NCBI RefSeq assembly: GCF_041154505.1
Contig: NZ_AP028672.1
Coordinates: 5,642,165-5,706,164, forward strand
Direction: 5' to 3'
DNA length: 64,000 nt
Source of the DNA: Acidovorax sp. A79
GTDB lineage: Bacteria; Pseudomonadota; Gammaproteobacteria; Burkholderiales; Burkholderiaceae_C
Shown here: positions 26,983-36,224 of the stretch, in pieces
Layout of the letters: every line of letters starts with the position of its first letter
How positions within the stretch are numbered: position 1 is the stretch's first letter
Notes under the pieces: model-generated
Seen by the model: the letters and a program-made list of their open reading frames with translations, nothing else
Told to the model about the DNA's origin: nothing
Database searches by the model: none
Translations under genes and position numbers: made by a program

Positions 26983-27891
26983 TCAGGAGGGGGCGAGAAA
27001 CTGCTCGATGAGCTGTGCCACCTGCCCGGGCTGGTCGTGGTGCAGCATGTGCCCGGCGTCCTGCACGACGGCGGTGCGCACGTCGCGCACATGGGTCAGG
27101 CGCTGGTGGTATTCCTCCAGGCTGTACTTGCCTTTCCACCACTGGCCCAGGCTGTCGTCGCTGGCCTCCACGGCCAGCACGGGCGCGGAGATGCGGCCGT
27201 ACAGCGCGAGCGCCTCGTCCAGCCGGTAGAGCTGCGCGCTGGTGATCTTGTGGGCCGGGTCGCCCAGGATTTCCCACTGGCCCTGCGCGTTGGGCCGGGC
27301 CCAGTGGCCGGCCAGCCACCGGGCCTTGTCTTCGGACAGGCGCGGGTTGGTCTTCATGAGGCGGCGGGCCACGCCGTCCTGGCTGTCGTAGGTCTTGAGG
27401 GCCAGTTCGCCGCTGCGCAGCTGCTTGAGCTCGTCGATCCACTGCGCATAGCGCCTGGGCGCCTGCTCGGGCCGCGAGGCGGGCATGCCGAAGCCCTCCA
27501 GGTTGACGAGGCGGCGGATGCGCTCGGGCCGCACGCCCGCGTACATCATGGCGATGTTGCCGCCCATGCTGTGGCCCACGAGGTCGATGGCTTCGCCGGG
27601 CGCGCAGTGGTCCAGCAGCAGGTCCAGGTCGGCCAGGTAGTCGGCAAAGAAGTAGTGGTCGGCCTGGGCGGCGGAGGTCAGGCCGAAGCCGCGCCAGTCG
27701 GGCGCGATGATGCGGCGCTCCTGCCGCAGCGCGTCCACCGTGAACTGGTAGGACGCGCTCACGTCCATCCAGCCGTGCAGCAGGACGAGGGTGGGCAGCG
27801 CGCTGTCCTCGGGGCCCCAGTGGCGGACGTGGTAGTTCAGGTGGCGCAGGGGCAGCGTGCTGCTGCGGGAGGGCTTGAGCGGGGTGTACAT
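26983..27891 (-). CDS. Alpha/beta-hydrolase
   Basis: A 302-residue cytoplasmic hydrolase. [16 protein letters not shown] holds the oxyanion [17 protein letters not shown] the nucleophile serine elbow, VEASDDS the acid region and [12 protein letters not shown] the catalytic histidine. The overall pattern resembles lipase/esterase or haloalkane-type hydrolases of broad specificity; the substrate is unknown. The start at 27891 is the first methionine at the edge of recognisable similarity ([10 protein letters not shown]); no strong ribosome site is seen and the frame is open much further upstream, where it is antisense to another gene and not protein-like. Confidence 0.82.
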   Translation of the reverse strand: MYTPLKPSRSSTLPLRHLNYHVRHWGPEDSALPTLVLLHGWMDVSASYQFTVDALRQERRIIAPDWRGFGLTSAAQADHYFFADYLADLDLLLDHCAPGEAIDLVGHSMGGNIAMMYAGVRPERIRRLVNLEGFGMPASRPEQAPRRYAQWIDELKQLRSGELALKTYDSQDGVARRLMKTNPRLSEDKARWLAGHWARPNAQGQWEILGDPAHKITSAQLYRLDEALALYGRISAPVLAVEASDDSLGQWWKGKYSLEEYHQRLTHVRDVRTAVVQDAGHMLHHDQPGQVAQLIEQFLAPS

Positions 27892-28231
27892 GGGCGGCGG
27901 CGCGAAGTGGGGCGGCAGGAAAGTCCCGCAAAGCCCAGGGCCTGCGGGTGCCCCCGGATGGTAATGGGGCGGCCGGATGCCTGCCGCCCTCGGTGTCGCC
28001 TGCGCGGCTGGTGGCTCAGCGGCGATGCGGTGGACTTGCGGGTGGACCCGGACGGTCCTTGCCGATGGACGTGTTGTGGTCGGAGCCCTCGATCGCCCCG
28101 CCGGCAAGGGCGGCAGCCAGCTCGCGCGGGATGGCGGGGCAGGGGCCTTCGGGCATGGCGAGGCGGCCTGCAGAGCACGGCGAAATCCATTATTCTGCGC
28201 AGTCCTTCGTTTGCCCGTACTCCTTCTTCCC
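27892..28231. other. Divergent intergenic region, no gene seen
   Basis: About 340 bases between the minus-strand hydrolase and the plus-strand aldo-keto reductase. It must hold both promoters; I see no clear -10/-35 pair, palindrome or terminator. Confidence 0.4.
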
Positions 28232-29293
28232 ATGCAAAAAATCCAACTCGGCACCAGCGATCTGCAGGTCACTCCCATCTGTCTGGGCACCATGACCTTT
28301 GGCGAGCAGGTGGGTGAAGCCGATTCGCACGCCATCCTGGCGCGCTCGCTCGACCGTGGCGTGAACTTCATCGACACGGCCGAGATGTACTCGGTGCCCG
28401 CCAGGGCCGAGACCTTTGGCGCCACCGAAACCATCATCGGCAACTGGTTTGCCCGGAACCCCGGCGCGCGCCAGAAGCTGGTGGTGGCCACCAAGGTGGC
28501 GGGTCCTTCGCGCGGGATGCCCTGGGTGCGCGAAGGCAAGGGCATGGCCGCCGCCGACATCGTGGCGTCGTGCGAGGGCAGCCTGCGCCGCCTGCAGACC
28601 GACGTGATCGATCTCTATCAGATCCACTGGCCCGAGCGCCACGTGCCTGCCTTTGGCAACCTGTACTACGACCCGGCCAAGGAAACGTCGCAGAACCCCA
28701 TCCGCGAGCAGCTCGACGCGCTGGCGGGCCTGGTCAAGGCCGGCAAGGTGCGCCACATTGGCCTGTCGAACGAAACACCCTATGGCGTGCACGAGTTCGT
28801 GCGCCTGGCCGAGCAGCACGGCCTGCCGCGCGTGGCCACGGTGCAGAACCCGTATTGCCTGATCAACCGGACCTGGGAAAACGGCCTGGATGAAACCTGC
28901 CATCGCTTGAATGTCGGGCTGCTGGCGTATTCGCCCCTGGGCTTTGGCCTGCTGACGGGCAAGTACGACGGCAGCGGCCTCACCGGCCCGGGTGCCCCGC
29001 AGGGTGCGCGCATCGCCACGTATGAATCCGTGCGCAAGCAGCGCTGGGGCCGCCCCGAGGCGCTGGCCGCCGCGCGCCGCTACAACCAGCTGGCCCGCGA
29101 CAACGGCCTCACGCCCACCCAGATGGCGCTGGCGTTCTGCTACACCAAGTGGCAGGTGGCCAGCACGATCATCGGCGTCACGTCGGTGGCGCAGCTCGAC
29201 GAAGACCTGAACGCCTGGGGCACCCAGCTGCCGCCCGAGGTGCTGCAGGCGATCGACGCGATCCGCTGGGAAGTGCGCGACCCGGCACTGTAA
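28232..29293 (+). CDS. tas: Aldo-keto reductase, Tas type
   Basis: A 353-residue NADPH-dependent oxidoreductase. It follows E. coli Tas closely in motifs and order: LGTMTFGEQ, NFIDTAEMY (catalytic Asp/Tyr), VATKVAGPSR, LYQIHWPERHVP, IGLSNETPYGVHEF, VQNPYCLINR and LLAYSPLGFGLLTGKY. Family members reduce aldehydes and ketones; the physiological substrate of Tas is not settled. The ATG at 28232 matches the MQ- start of the family. It stands alone, divergent from the hydrolase, followed by a dispersed repeat. Confidence 0.9.
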   Translation: MQKIQLGTSDLQVTPICLGTMTFGEQVGEADSHAILARSLDRGVNFIDTAEMYSVPARAETFGATETIIGNWFARNPGARQKLVVATKVAGPSRGMPWVREGKGMAAADIVASCEGSLRRLQTDVIDLYQIHWPERHVPAFGNLYYDPAKETSQNPIREQLDALAGLVKAGKVRHIGLSNETPYGVHEFVRLAEQHGLPRVATVQNPYCLINRTWENGLDETCHRLNVGLLAYSPLGFGLLTGKYDGSGLTGPGAPQGARIATYESVRKQRWGRPEALAAARRYNQLARDNGLTPTQMALAFCYTKWQVASTIIGVTSVAQLDEDLNAWGTQLPPEVLQAIDAIRWEVRDPAL

Positions 29294-29297
29294 GGGC

Positions 29298-29403
29298 TCC
29301 CCCTGAGTCGCCTGCGGCGCCTTCCCCCTTGAAGGGGGACGAAACCCTCGCTGCGGGGCGGCCCTTGCCTGGTGTCTCTCGCCTGGGGCCGCGCCAGTTT
29401 TTC
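29298..29403 (+). repeat. Dispersed intergenic repeat, long family, copy C
   Basis: CCCCCTGAGTCGCCTGCGGCG, then a CCCCCTTGAAGGGGG stem, GCGGGGCGGCCCTTGCCTGG and GGGGCCGCGCCAGTTTTT. It lies between convergent genes (Tas and the M20 peptidase). Confidence 0.75.
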
Positions 29404-29434
29404 AGGCCACGCGCAATGGGTCGCGGCCAGTAGC

Positions 29435-30865
29435 TCACGCCGTCGCTGGGGCTTCTTGTGTGTTCGGCGCGCCGGCTTTCCACGGCACGCCTTGGGCCTC
29501 GCCCAGGTCCCAGAACAAGCCCGCCATCACCGCCAGCCCTTCGCGCGCCACGGAGGCCAGCAGATGCTCGTTGGGCGCGTGCTGGGCACAGGCCGGGTAC
29601 GAATGCGGCACCCACAACGTGGGCAGGCCCAGCTGGTCGGCGAAGATGTCGTTGGGCAGCGAGCCCGCCAGGTTGGGCAGCAGCGTGGCGCGCTGGCCCG
29701 CGCTGGCCTGCAGCGATGCCAGCGTCCAGTCCACCCAGGGGTTGTGCAGGTCCAGCCGCGTGGCGCCGCACACCATGCCCATGCCGATGGCCACGTCGGT
29801 GAAGCCACGGGCGTCCAGGTGTTCGCGCAGCGTGCGCTCGACGTTGCGCCAGTCGGTGCCCACCACGAAGCGCAGCTGGCAGTGCGCCACCGCACCGGAC
29901 GGAATGGCATTGACCGGGCGCTGGGGAGAGCCCGCGCCCAGGGCCAGCACTTCGAGCGTGTTCCAGCCCACCAACTGCTCGGCCGGCGTGAGGCCCGGCT
30001 CGCCCCAGCCGGGCGTGAGCGCGGGGTCGTCGGCGCCTGCGCCGATCACCACATCCTTGAGGGCTGTGCGCAGCTTGCCGGGCACCGCGGGCGGCAGCAG
30101 GCCCTTGACGAGGATGCGGCCTTTGGCATCGACGAGCGTGGCCAGCGCGTGCGTGAGCACGGTGGCCGGATTGGCCAGCACGCCACCCCAGTTGCCCGAG
30201 TGATAGGCCTTGTCGCGGCTGCGCACGGTGAGCGAGAAGTTGATCGCGCCGCGCGAGCCCAGGAAGAGGGTGGGGTGGCCCGCATTCACGCGCGGGCCGT
30301 CGCTGGCGACGAACAGGTCGGCCTTCAGCGCGTCGCTGTGCTGCTCGCAGAACGCGCCCAGGCCGGGCGAGCCGGCCTCTTCGCCCATCTCCATTATCAA
30401 GGTCACGTTGTAGCCCAGCCGGCCGCCGCGCGCCTCGATGGCGTGGGCCAGGGCCGCCAGGCTCACCGTGTGCTGGCCCTTGTTGTCGGCGGTGCCACGG
30501 CCATACCAGCGCTCGCCCTCGATGGTCAGTTCCCAGGGCGAGAGGCCTTCGCGCCAGTTGCTCTCCTGGCCATTGACCACGTCGCCGTGCCCGTAGGTCA
30601 GCACGGTCGGCAGGGCCGGGTCTTCCACGCGCCGGGCGATGAGGAAGGGCCCGCCCAGGGGCGAGGGATTGTCCAGCACCTGGCATTCGAAGCCCAGGGG
30701 CGCAAGCCACGGCACCATTTCGTCGGTGAGGTAGGTGCGCAGTTCAGGCGGCACCTTGCCGGTGTCGCTCTCGGTGCGCCAGGCCACGCGGCGGCGCAGG
30801 TCGCCGGCAAAGCGGCCGTCGTCGAAGTAGCGCTGGACGTTCTGGATCAGTTGCTCTCGGTTCAT
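29435..30865 (-). CDS. M20-family metallopeptidase
   Basis: A 476-residue two-domain zinc amidohydrolase of the ArgE/DapE/CPG2 superfamily. Metal-site elements are TYGHGDVVNGQ (first His), GRGTADNKGQH (bridging Asp), MEMGEEAGSPG (general base and ligand Glu), VASDGPR (Asp) and QHAPNEH near the C-terminus. A lid/dimerisation domain lies between about 200 and 340. Family members cleave dipeptides or N-acyl amino acids. It is followed 5' to 3' from a Bug receptor gene on the same strand with a 21-base gap, and a divergent LysR regulator lies upstream, so the trio probably handles import and hydrolysis of one substrate, unknown. Confidence 0.88.
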   Translation of the reverse strand: MNREQLIQNVQRYFDDGRFAGDLRRRVAWRTESDTGKVPPELRTYLTDEMVPWLAPLGFECQVLDNPSPLGGPFLIARRVEDPALPTVLTYGHGDVVNGQESNWREGLSPWELTIEGERWYGRGTADNKGQHTVSLAALAHAIEARGGRLGYNVTLIMEMGEEAGSPGLGAFCEQHSDALKADLFVASDGPRVNAGHPTLFLGSRGAINFSLTVRSRDKAYHSGNWGGVLANPATVLTHALATLVDAKGRILVKGLLPPAVPGKLRTALKDVVIGAGADDPALTPGWGEPGLTPAEQLVGWNTLEVLALGAGSPQRPVNAIPSGAVAHCQLRFVVGTDWRNVERTLREHLDARGFTDVAIGMGMVCGATRLDLHNPWVDWTLASLQASAGQRATLLPNLAGSLPNDIFADQLGLPTLWVPHSYPACAQHAPNEHLLASVAREGLAVMAGLFWDLGEAQGVPWKAGAPNTQEAPATA

Positions 30866-30886
30866 CGTGTTCTCCTTTTGTCAGCT

Positions 30887-31876
30887 TCACTCCACCACGA
30901 TCTGCGCGCGGTGGGCCAGCGCACGGTAGCGGCCGATCTCGTCGTCGATCACGGCGCGCGTGGCCGCGGGCCCCAGGTGCACGGGTTCCATGCCCTGGGC
31001 GCGCATCTGCTCCTGCATGCCGCTGTCGCGGGTCACGGCCTCCACGTCAGCCACCAGCTTCCTGATGATGGCCGCCGGTGTCCTGGCGGGTGCGGCAATG
31101 GCATACCAGGCGTCGAACACCGCATCGGGCAGCTTCAGTTCTTCCACCGTGGGCACGCCGGGCAGCATGCTCGAGCGCGATTTGCCCGCAATCGCCAGCG
31201 CGCGCAGCTTGCCGGCCTTCACCTGCGGCGCGGCGGCGGCCACGGTGTCGATGCCGAGCTGGATTTCCCCGCCGATGAGGGCCATCAGCGACTGGCTGCT
31301 GCCCCGGTAGGGCACGTCCTGCAGCTTGATGCCCGCGGCCTGCTCCAGCAGCGCCCCCGCCAGGTGCGGGCCCGAGCCGGAACCGAACGTGGCGTAGTGA
31401 ATGCCCTTGGGCGCGGCCTTGGCTGCGGCGATCAGCGCGTTCAGGTCCTTGTAGGGCGCGGTGGCGCTGACCACCAGCACCAGGGGCGCGCGGGCCACGG
31501 TGGCCACGGGCACCAGGTCCCTGGCGGGGTCGTAGGGCAGCTTGCTGCGCAGGGCCGGGTTCACCGTGTAGCTGGTGGAGCCAGACACCAGCAGCGTGTA
31601 GCCGTCGGGGTCTGCCCGCACCACGGCCTCGGTCCCGATGATGGTGGAGGCCCCTGGCTTGTTGTCGATGACCACGGGCTTGCCCAGGCGCACCGACAGC
31701 TTCTGGCCCAGTGCGCGGGCCACGGCATCCGTGCCGCCGCCGGGCGGAAAGGGCACGACCATGCGCACCGGGCGCTGGGGCCACGCATCGGCGGGCGCCG
31801 CCGCCTGGGCATGGGAGAGGCTGGCGGCGCAGGACAGGGCGGCGGACAGCAAAGAGGCTTGAACAAGGCGTTTCAT
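30887..31876 (-). CDS. Bug-type periplasmic solute receptor (tripartite tricarboxylate transporter receptor)
   Basis: A 329-residue secreted protein: signal peptide [23 protein letters not shown], then the Bug fold with [36 protein letters not shown], and [17 protein letters not shown]. Bug proteins bind small carboxylates or amides in the periplasm and are hugely expanded in Burkholderiales, often without adjacent membrane subunits. None are adjacent here. CCGGAGT upstream supports the ATG at 31876; a longer frame from 31951 lacks a sensible signal peptide. It is upstream of and probably cotranscribed with the M20 peptidase gene, and divergent from a LysR gene. Confidence 0.92.
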   Translation of the reverse strand: MKRLVQASLLSAALSCAASLSHAQAAAPADAWPQRPVRMVVPFPPGGGTDAVARALGQKLSVRLGKPVVIDNKPGASTIIGTEAVVRADPDGYTLLVSGSTSYTVNPALRSKLPYDPARDLVPVATVARAPLVLVVSATAPYKDLNALIAAAKAAPKGIHYATFGSGSGPHLAGALLEQAAGIKLQDVPYRGSSQSLMALIGGEIQLGIDTVAAAAPQVKAGKLRALAIAGKSRSSMLPGVPTVEELKLPDAVFDAWYAIAAPARTPAAIIRKLVADVEAVTRDSGMQEQMRAQGMEPVHLGPAATRAVIDDEIGRYRALAHRAQIVVE

Positions 31877-32054
31877 GCGGACTCCGGAAGGTGGGGCCCG
31901 TGGCGCAGGCGGTGCCACCTTGAAGGCGGCACCGCTGTGGCACACGGCCATGGGTGAATTGGAGCCTTAAACCATGCAAGATGGGCGCCGGTTTACCATT
32001 GCCATGGATAGAGATTTGGCAATTGACCATTCTCTTTTTGTTCATTTCCCCACC

Positions 32055-33014
32055 ATGCCCGTTTCACTGCTCAGCCTGCCCCTGCGCTACTTTCTGGAAG
32101 TGGCGCGCACCGGCTCCGTCAACCAGGCGGCGCAGCGTCTGCATGTGGCCGCGTCCGCCGTGAGCCGCCAGCTCGGCAAGCTGGAGGACAGCCTGGGGGT
32201 GGTGCTGTTCGAGCGCCAGGCGCGCGGCATGGCCTTGACCGAGGCGGGCACCCGCCTGCTGGCGCATGCCAACGCCCATGACGTGCAGTCCGTGGAGCTC
32301 ATGGCGCAGTTGCGGGGGCTGTCGGCCCAAGGCGCGGTGCGCGTGCGCGTGGCCTGCACCGAGGGCTTCGCCGCCACCTTCATGCCCCTGGTGATGTCGG
32401 CCTTCCGGCAGGCGCACCCGCAGGTGCAGCTGCAGTTGCAGGTGGCCGTGCCGCACGAGGTGTCGGCCCTGGCGCTGCGCGGCGAGGTCGACCTGGCGCT
32501 GAAATACAGCGTCGCTCCCGAGAAGGGGCTGCAGCTGCTGCACTCGGCCATTGCACCGATCTACGCCATCATGCCGGCGCAGCACCCGCTCGCGTGCCAG
32601 CGCAGCGTGTCGGTGGCCGATGTGGTGCGCTACCCGCTGCTGCTGGGGGCCAGCAGCATCACCGGGCGGCAGCTGTTTGACCTGAGCTGCGCGGTGCAGG
32701 GCCTGCGCTACGTGCCTGCCGTGGAGAGCAATTTTTCCTCGGCGCTGCTGCCGCTGCTCAGCGGCCAGGACGTGGCCCTGGCCAGCTATCTGACGGCTGC
32801 GCGCTGGGTGGAGGCCGGGCTGCTGGCGGCCAGGCCGTTCGATGAAACACAGCTGCAGCAGCGGCGCCTGCAGGTGCTGGCGGCCGAGGGGCGGGTCCCG
32901 TCGGCCCTGGTGCAGCAGTTCACGCAGGCGCTGGTGGCGGCCATCGAGCAGTACGGCAAGCGCAAGGTGGGGCGGCGCAGGACCGCGGTGGCCATGCGGC
33001 CCGCCGCACCCTGA
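32055..33014 (+). CDS. LysR-family transcriptional regulator
   Basis: A 319-residue regulator. The N-terminal winged helix-turn-helix (LRYFLEVARTGSVNQAAQRLHVAASAVSRQLGKLEDSLG) is typical of LysR; residues ~90-300 form the effector-binding domain. The start MPVSLLSLPLRYFLEV at 32055 is chosen because the longer frame from 31974 adds non-homologous residues. It is divergent from the Bug receptor-M20 peptidase pair, across a 178-base gap that contains CAATTGACCA and other AT-rich sequence, so it most likely controls that pair in response to their substrate. Confidence 0.9.
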   Translation: MPVSLLSLPLRYFLEVARTGSVNQAAQRLHVAASAVSRQLGKLEDSLGVVLFERQARGMALTEAGTRLLAHANAHDVQSVELMAQLRGLSAQGAVRVRVACTEGFAATFMPLVMSAFRQAHPQVQLQLQVAVPHEVSALALRGEVDLALKYSVAPEKGLQLLHSAIAPIYAIMPAQHPLACQRSVSVADVVRYPLLLGASSITGRQLFDLSCAVQGLRYVPAVESNFSSALLPLLSGQDVALASYLTAARWVEAGLLAARPFDETQLQQRRLQVLAAEGRVPSALVQQFTQALVAAIEQYGKRKVGRRRTAVAMRPAAP

Positions 33015-33068
33015 CCGCCGAGGGGCGTTCACAACTGGATACCATTCGCTTCCTACGCACACCGCACC

Positions 33069-33560
33069 ATGGCCAAGAAAGAACACGTTTCCGAGACCCA
33101 AGCCACCCAGTTGCTCAAGGCCAACAAGGTGGCTTTCACCGAGCACCCCTATGACTACCTGGAGCACGGAGGCGCATTGCACAGCGCCGAGGTGCTGGGG
33201 CTCGACCCCTTCACCGTGGTCAAGACGCTGGTCATGCAGGACCAGGATGCCAAGCCGCTGCTGGTGCTGATGCACGGCAACCGCAAGGTCTCCACCAAGA
33301 ACCTCGCACGCCAGATCGGCGCCAAGTCGGTGGAGCCCTGTGCCCCCGAGGTGGCCAACCGCCACAGTGGCTACCTGGTGGGTGGCACTTCGCCGTTCGG
33401 CACACGGCGCGCCATGCCGGTGTACATCGAGGAGACCATCCTCGCCTTGCCCCGCATCGCCATCAACGGCGGGCGCAGGGGCTTTCTGGTGCAGCTGGAC
33501 CCGCAGGTGTGTGTGCAGCTGCTGGGGGCGAAGCCCGTGCATTGCGCGCTGGCAGAATAG
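33069..33560 (+). CDS. ybaK: YbaK/EbsC-type Cys-tRNA(Pro) deacylase
   Basis: A 163-residue editing protein related to the INS domain of ProRS. It has HPYDYLEHGG, the conserved lysine in FTVVKTLVM, RKVSTKNLARQIGAKSVEPC, and GGTSPFGTRRAMPVYIEE. YbaK clears cysteine mischarged onto tRNA-Pro. It lies between a LysR gene and plsY on the same strand with modest gaps. No strong ribosome site is visible. Confidence 0.93.
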   Translation: MAKKEHVSETQATQLLKANKVAFTEHPYDYLEHGGALHSAEVLGLDPFTVVKTLVMQDQDAKPLLVLMHGNRKVSTKNLARQIGAKSVEPCAPEVANRHSGYLVGGTSPFGTRRAMPVYIEETILALPRIAINGGRRGFLVQLDPQVCVQLLGAKPVHCALAE

Positions 33561-33638
33561 GCCGCCGGGAAAAACAGCCCATGAATAGCCATTGAACAGC
33601 CTCCAAGGGCTGAACCATCCGATTACCGAGGAGTTGCT

Positions 33639-34301
33639 TTGACCGCCGTCTATCCCGTTCTCGCCGCCGTGGCCGCCTACCTGCTGGGCTCGCTCTCTTT
33701 CGCCGTCATCGTGACGCGCGTGATGGGACTGAGCGACCCGCGCACCTATGGCAGCAAGAATCCGGGGGCGACCAATGTGCTGCGGTCGGGCAGCAAGGCC
33801 GCGGCCATCGTGACGCTGCTGCTCGACGCCCTGAAGGGCTGGCTGCCCGTGGCGCTGGTGATGTGGTTCGGCCGCCCCTACGGGCTGGAGGACGGCACCG
33901 TGGCCATGGTGGGTCTGGCCGCCTTCCTGGGCCACCTGTGGCCGGTTTTCTTCCGCTTCCAGGGCGGCAAGGGCGTGGCCACGGCGCTGGGCGTGCTGCT
34001 GGGCATCAGCGTCTGGCTGGGGCTGGCCACGGCCGTCACCTGGCTCATCATCGCCTTCTTCTTCCGATATTCGTCGCTTGCCTCGCTGGTGGCCGCGGCA
34101 TTCGCTCCGGTGTACTACCTGCTGGTGGATGGCGTGGTGTGGTACGCCGAAGGCACGATTGCCGCGTCCATCGTCGTGATGGGCGTGCTGCTGGCATGGC
34201 GCCACAAGGAGAACATCCAGCGGCTCATCGAAGGCAAGGAGTCGCGCCTGGGCAGCAAGAAGGCCAAGCCGGGAGCCGAGGCGGCACCCGGCAAGCGCTG
34301 A
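33639..34301 (+). CDS. plsY: Glycerol-3-phosphate acyltransferase PlsY
   Basis: A 220-residue inner-membrane enzyme that acylates glycerol-3-phosphate from acyl-phosphate, the first step of phospholipid synthesis. It has five or so membrane segments and the three family motifs: GSKNPGATNVLR, GHLWPVFFRFQGGKGVATALG and, toward the end, the HKENIQRLIEG region. The start is a TTG at 33639 with GAGGAG eight bases upstream, so the unusual start is well supported. A short Lys/Ala-rich tail follows the last motif. A terminator follows. Confidence 0.95.
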   Translation: MTAVYPVLAAVAAYLLGSLSFAVIVTRVMGLSDPRTYGSKNPGATNVLRSGSKAAAIVTLLLDALKGWLPVALVMWFGRPYGLEDGTVAMVGLAAFLGHLWPVFFRFQGGKGVATALGVLLGISVWLGLATAVTWLIIAFFFRYSSLASLVAAAFAPVYYLLVDGVVWYAEGTIAASIVVMGVLLAWRHKENIQRLIEGKESRLGSKKAKPGAEAAPGKR

Positions 34302-34332
34302 GGCCGGGCGGCGCTGGCCGCTGCCGGGCACC

Positions 34333-34360
34333 AAGGCGGCCGGGAACCGCCTTTTTTTTG
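34333..34360 (+). terminator. Rho-independent terminator after plsY
   Basis: A 7-bp stem AAGGCGG (34333-34339) with CCGCCTT (34347-34353), followed by a run of Ts. Confidence 0.9.
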
Positions 34361-34389
34361 CATGGCCCCACCCGGTTTTTTCATCGGGA

Positions 34390-35415
34390 TCAGAGCGACC
34401 CTGGCCCGGTGATGAGTCCCCGCAGCCCCGCGCTGTGCTGTGCCGCATACAGTCCCAGGCGCACCATGGTGCGGTGGTTGAGCTCCAGCCCCACGGCGGA
34501 GCGGGCCAGCGCGGACTGGATGCGGGGTTTTCCACTGGCTGTCTGGTACAGGCTGGGCTGGGCGTGGTGGTGGCCGCTGCGGTCCAGCAGGCTTGCCACC
34601 AAAGGGTGGTTGGCCTTTTCGCTGCGGCGCAGCACGATGGCCGTCTCGCCGTTGTCGAGCTTCACGAAGGTGCCTGGCGGGCACAGCCCGATGGAGCGCA
34701 CCAGGGTGTAGCTCACTTCATCGCGCTGGTCCACTTCCTGGCCCACGAGGGCGCGCACCGAATCGGTCGCGCTGCGGCCTGCGCGCGACTTGCGCGGGCT
34801 GATCATGGCCGCGTAGCGGTCAATGGTGCTCAGGACGCGGGTGAGGCGGTCTTCGGGCTCTTGCTGGGCCAGCGGAACACGGTCGGCAATGCTGGCGTGG
34901 TGCTGCCCGACCACGTCCAGCCAGAGCGCGTCATTGATGAACAGGCGCTCCAGCAGCGCCTGGCTTTCCAGCGGGTGGCTCTTGATGGCCTCCTGCTGGG
35001 CCGTGGTGGGGCGCTCGCGCTGCTCGGCCAGTTCGTCCTGCAGGGCGGTCATGCCGATGTTCATGGTCAAGGCCGCGCGCACCAGGCTGTCGCGCTCGCG
35101 CGCGGGCAGTTCCAGCTCATGGGCCATGATGTGGCACAGCGTGCCGCACACCAGGGCGTGGGAGGCGCTGTAGCCCACGGTGGAGGTGGAGGCCAGCTGG
35201 AACATCAGGTACAGCGCGGCGTCGATATCGTGTGCCACCAGGTCTTGCAGCCAGCCATCGAACTGGCGCACCTTGGCGGCGAAGTCCTGCACCTGCAGCG
35301 GGCGGGACAGCAGCACCGACAGCGCGGACTCCAGGTCCGCCCACAGGCTCAGCAGGTCCTCGTATTCGCCTTCGGCGTGGTGGTGGTGGTGGCCGGCGTG
35401 ATGGTGGACGGACAT
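34390..35415 (-). CDS. Degenerate HD-GYP-like domain protein with histidine-rich N-terminus
   Basis: A 341-residue cytoplasmic protein. The first 13 residues hold eight histidines (MSVHHHAGHHHHH), a likely metal-binding tail. The middle (about 80-260) follows the layout of HD-GYP phosphodiesterases: GYSASHALVCGTL, an IGM-containing helix, SHPLESQALLERL, and VVGQHHASIADRVP, then LTRVLSTIDRYAAMISPRKSR. The HD pair itself is replaced (LTMNIGMTAL where HDIGK is expected) and no GYP is seen, so cyclic-di-GMP hydrolysis is doubtful. The C-terminal part contains a small beta-rich stretch (GTFVKLDNGETAIVL). It is convergent with plsY and downstream of the retropepsin gene. Confidence 0.7.
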   Translation of the reverse strand: MSVHHHAGHHHHHAEGEYEDLLSLWADLESALSVLLSRPLQVQDFAAKVRQFDGWLQDLVAHDIDAALYLMFQLASTSTVGYSASHALVCGTLCHIMAHELELPARERDSLVRAALTMNIGMTALQDELAEQRERPTTAQQEAIKSHPLESQALLERLFINDALWLDVVGQHHASIADRVPLAQQEPEDRLTRVLSTIDRYAAMISPRKSRAGRSATDSVRALVGQEVDQRDEVSYTLVRSIGLCPPGTFVKLDNGETAIVLRRSEKANHPLVASLLDRSGHHHAQPSLYQTASGKPRIQSALARSAVGLELNHRTMVRLGLYAAQHSAGLRGLITGPGSL

Positions 35416-35434
35416 GGCGATGCGCGTCGGGGGC

Positions 35435-36082
35435 TCAGTTGCGCTTTTCCAGCACCATCTGGTCGTTGATGCGGGTCATCTGGAACTCGGTCAGGAAGCT
35501 GTTGCCCAGCAGCACGTAGGGCATGGCCTGCGAGGTGATGACGGCTTCGACCCCGAACACCTCGACGTCGCCGATGCGCACCGAGTCGAGCTTCATGCGC
35601 CACCCTTGTGCCACCCCGTTGGCGGTGCTCATGCGCACGGGCTGGCCGCTCTGGTAGTTCAGGCCCATCCGCTCCGCGTCGGGCCGCCCGATGGCCACGG
35701 TGGAGGCGCCCGTGTCGACCATGTACTGCATCACGCGGCCGTTGATCGTGCCGCTGTTGACGAAATGCCCGCGGCTGTCGGCCATCAGCACAATGCGCTT
35801 GCCGCTGCCTCCCCGGCTGCCCACGCTCACGGGGGCCTCGCCCAGCCGCAGGGTGCGGCGCGTGCCATTGACTTCGATGGTGGCTTCTTCTTTGGTGACG
35901 GTAATGACCTTGACGCCCTGGTACTCATCCCCAGCACCCACCGCCTTGGGTGGGTTGGCATCCACCACCAGCAAGGCCTTGCTGCCCAGCATGCCCGCCA
36001 GCGCCACCGCCTGCGCATGAGCCCAGGACGGGGCCAAGCACAGAGCAACCAGCGCGGCCAGAGCAAAGGAGTGGATCGTCAT
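35435..36082 (-). CDS. Periplasmic retropepsin-like aspartic protease (TIGR02281 type)
   Basis: A 215-residue exported protein: signal peptide MTIHSFALAALVALCLAPSW ending in AHA, a variable region, then a single retropepsin domain from about residue 105 with VDTGASTVAIG (catalytic DTG) and a C-terminal VLLGNSFL. One-domain proteins of this class act as dimers. The substrate is unknown. The frame is open to 36223, but those residues come from an inverted dispersed repeat, so the start at 36082 directly before the signal peptide is chosen. The next minus-strand gene, for the HD-like protein, begins 19 bases after its stop. Confidence 0.85.
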   Translation of the reverse strand: MTIHSFALAALVALCLAPSWAHAQAVALAGMLGSKALLVVDANPPKAVGAGDEYQGVKVITVTKEEATIEVNGTRRTLRLGEAPVSVGSRGGSGKRIVLMADSRGHFVNSGTINGRVMQYMVDTGASTVAIGRPDAERMGLNYQSGQPVRMSTANGVAQGWRMKLDSVRIGDVEVFGVEAVITSQAMPYVLLGNSFLTEFQMTRINDQMVLEKRN

Positions 36083-36117
36083 TCGTCGATGGCGCTGTGC
36101 GCCTCCCCCGTACCTCG

Positions 36118-36216
36118 GAACTGGCGCGGCCCAGGTGAGGGACGCCAAGCCAGGGCCGCCCCGCAGCGAGGGCGTCGTCCCCCTGGAGGGGGAAGGCGCG
36201 AAGCGACTCAGGGGGT
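36118..36216 (-). repeat. Dispersed intergenic repeat, long family, copy D (inverted)
   Basis: On the minus strand it reads CCCCCTGAGTCGCTTCGCG, CCTTCCCCCTCCAGGGGG, GCGGGGCGGCCC and GGCCGCGCCAG, the same block order as copies A and C. It lies between yajQ and the retropepsin gene. Confidence 0.75.
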
Positions 36217-36224
36217 GCTCCATC

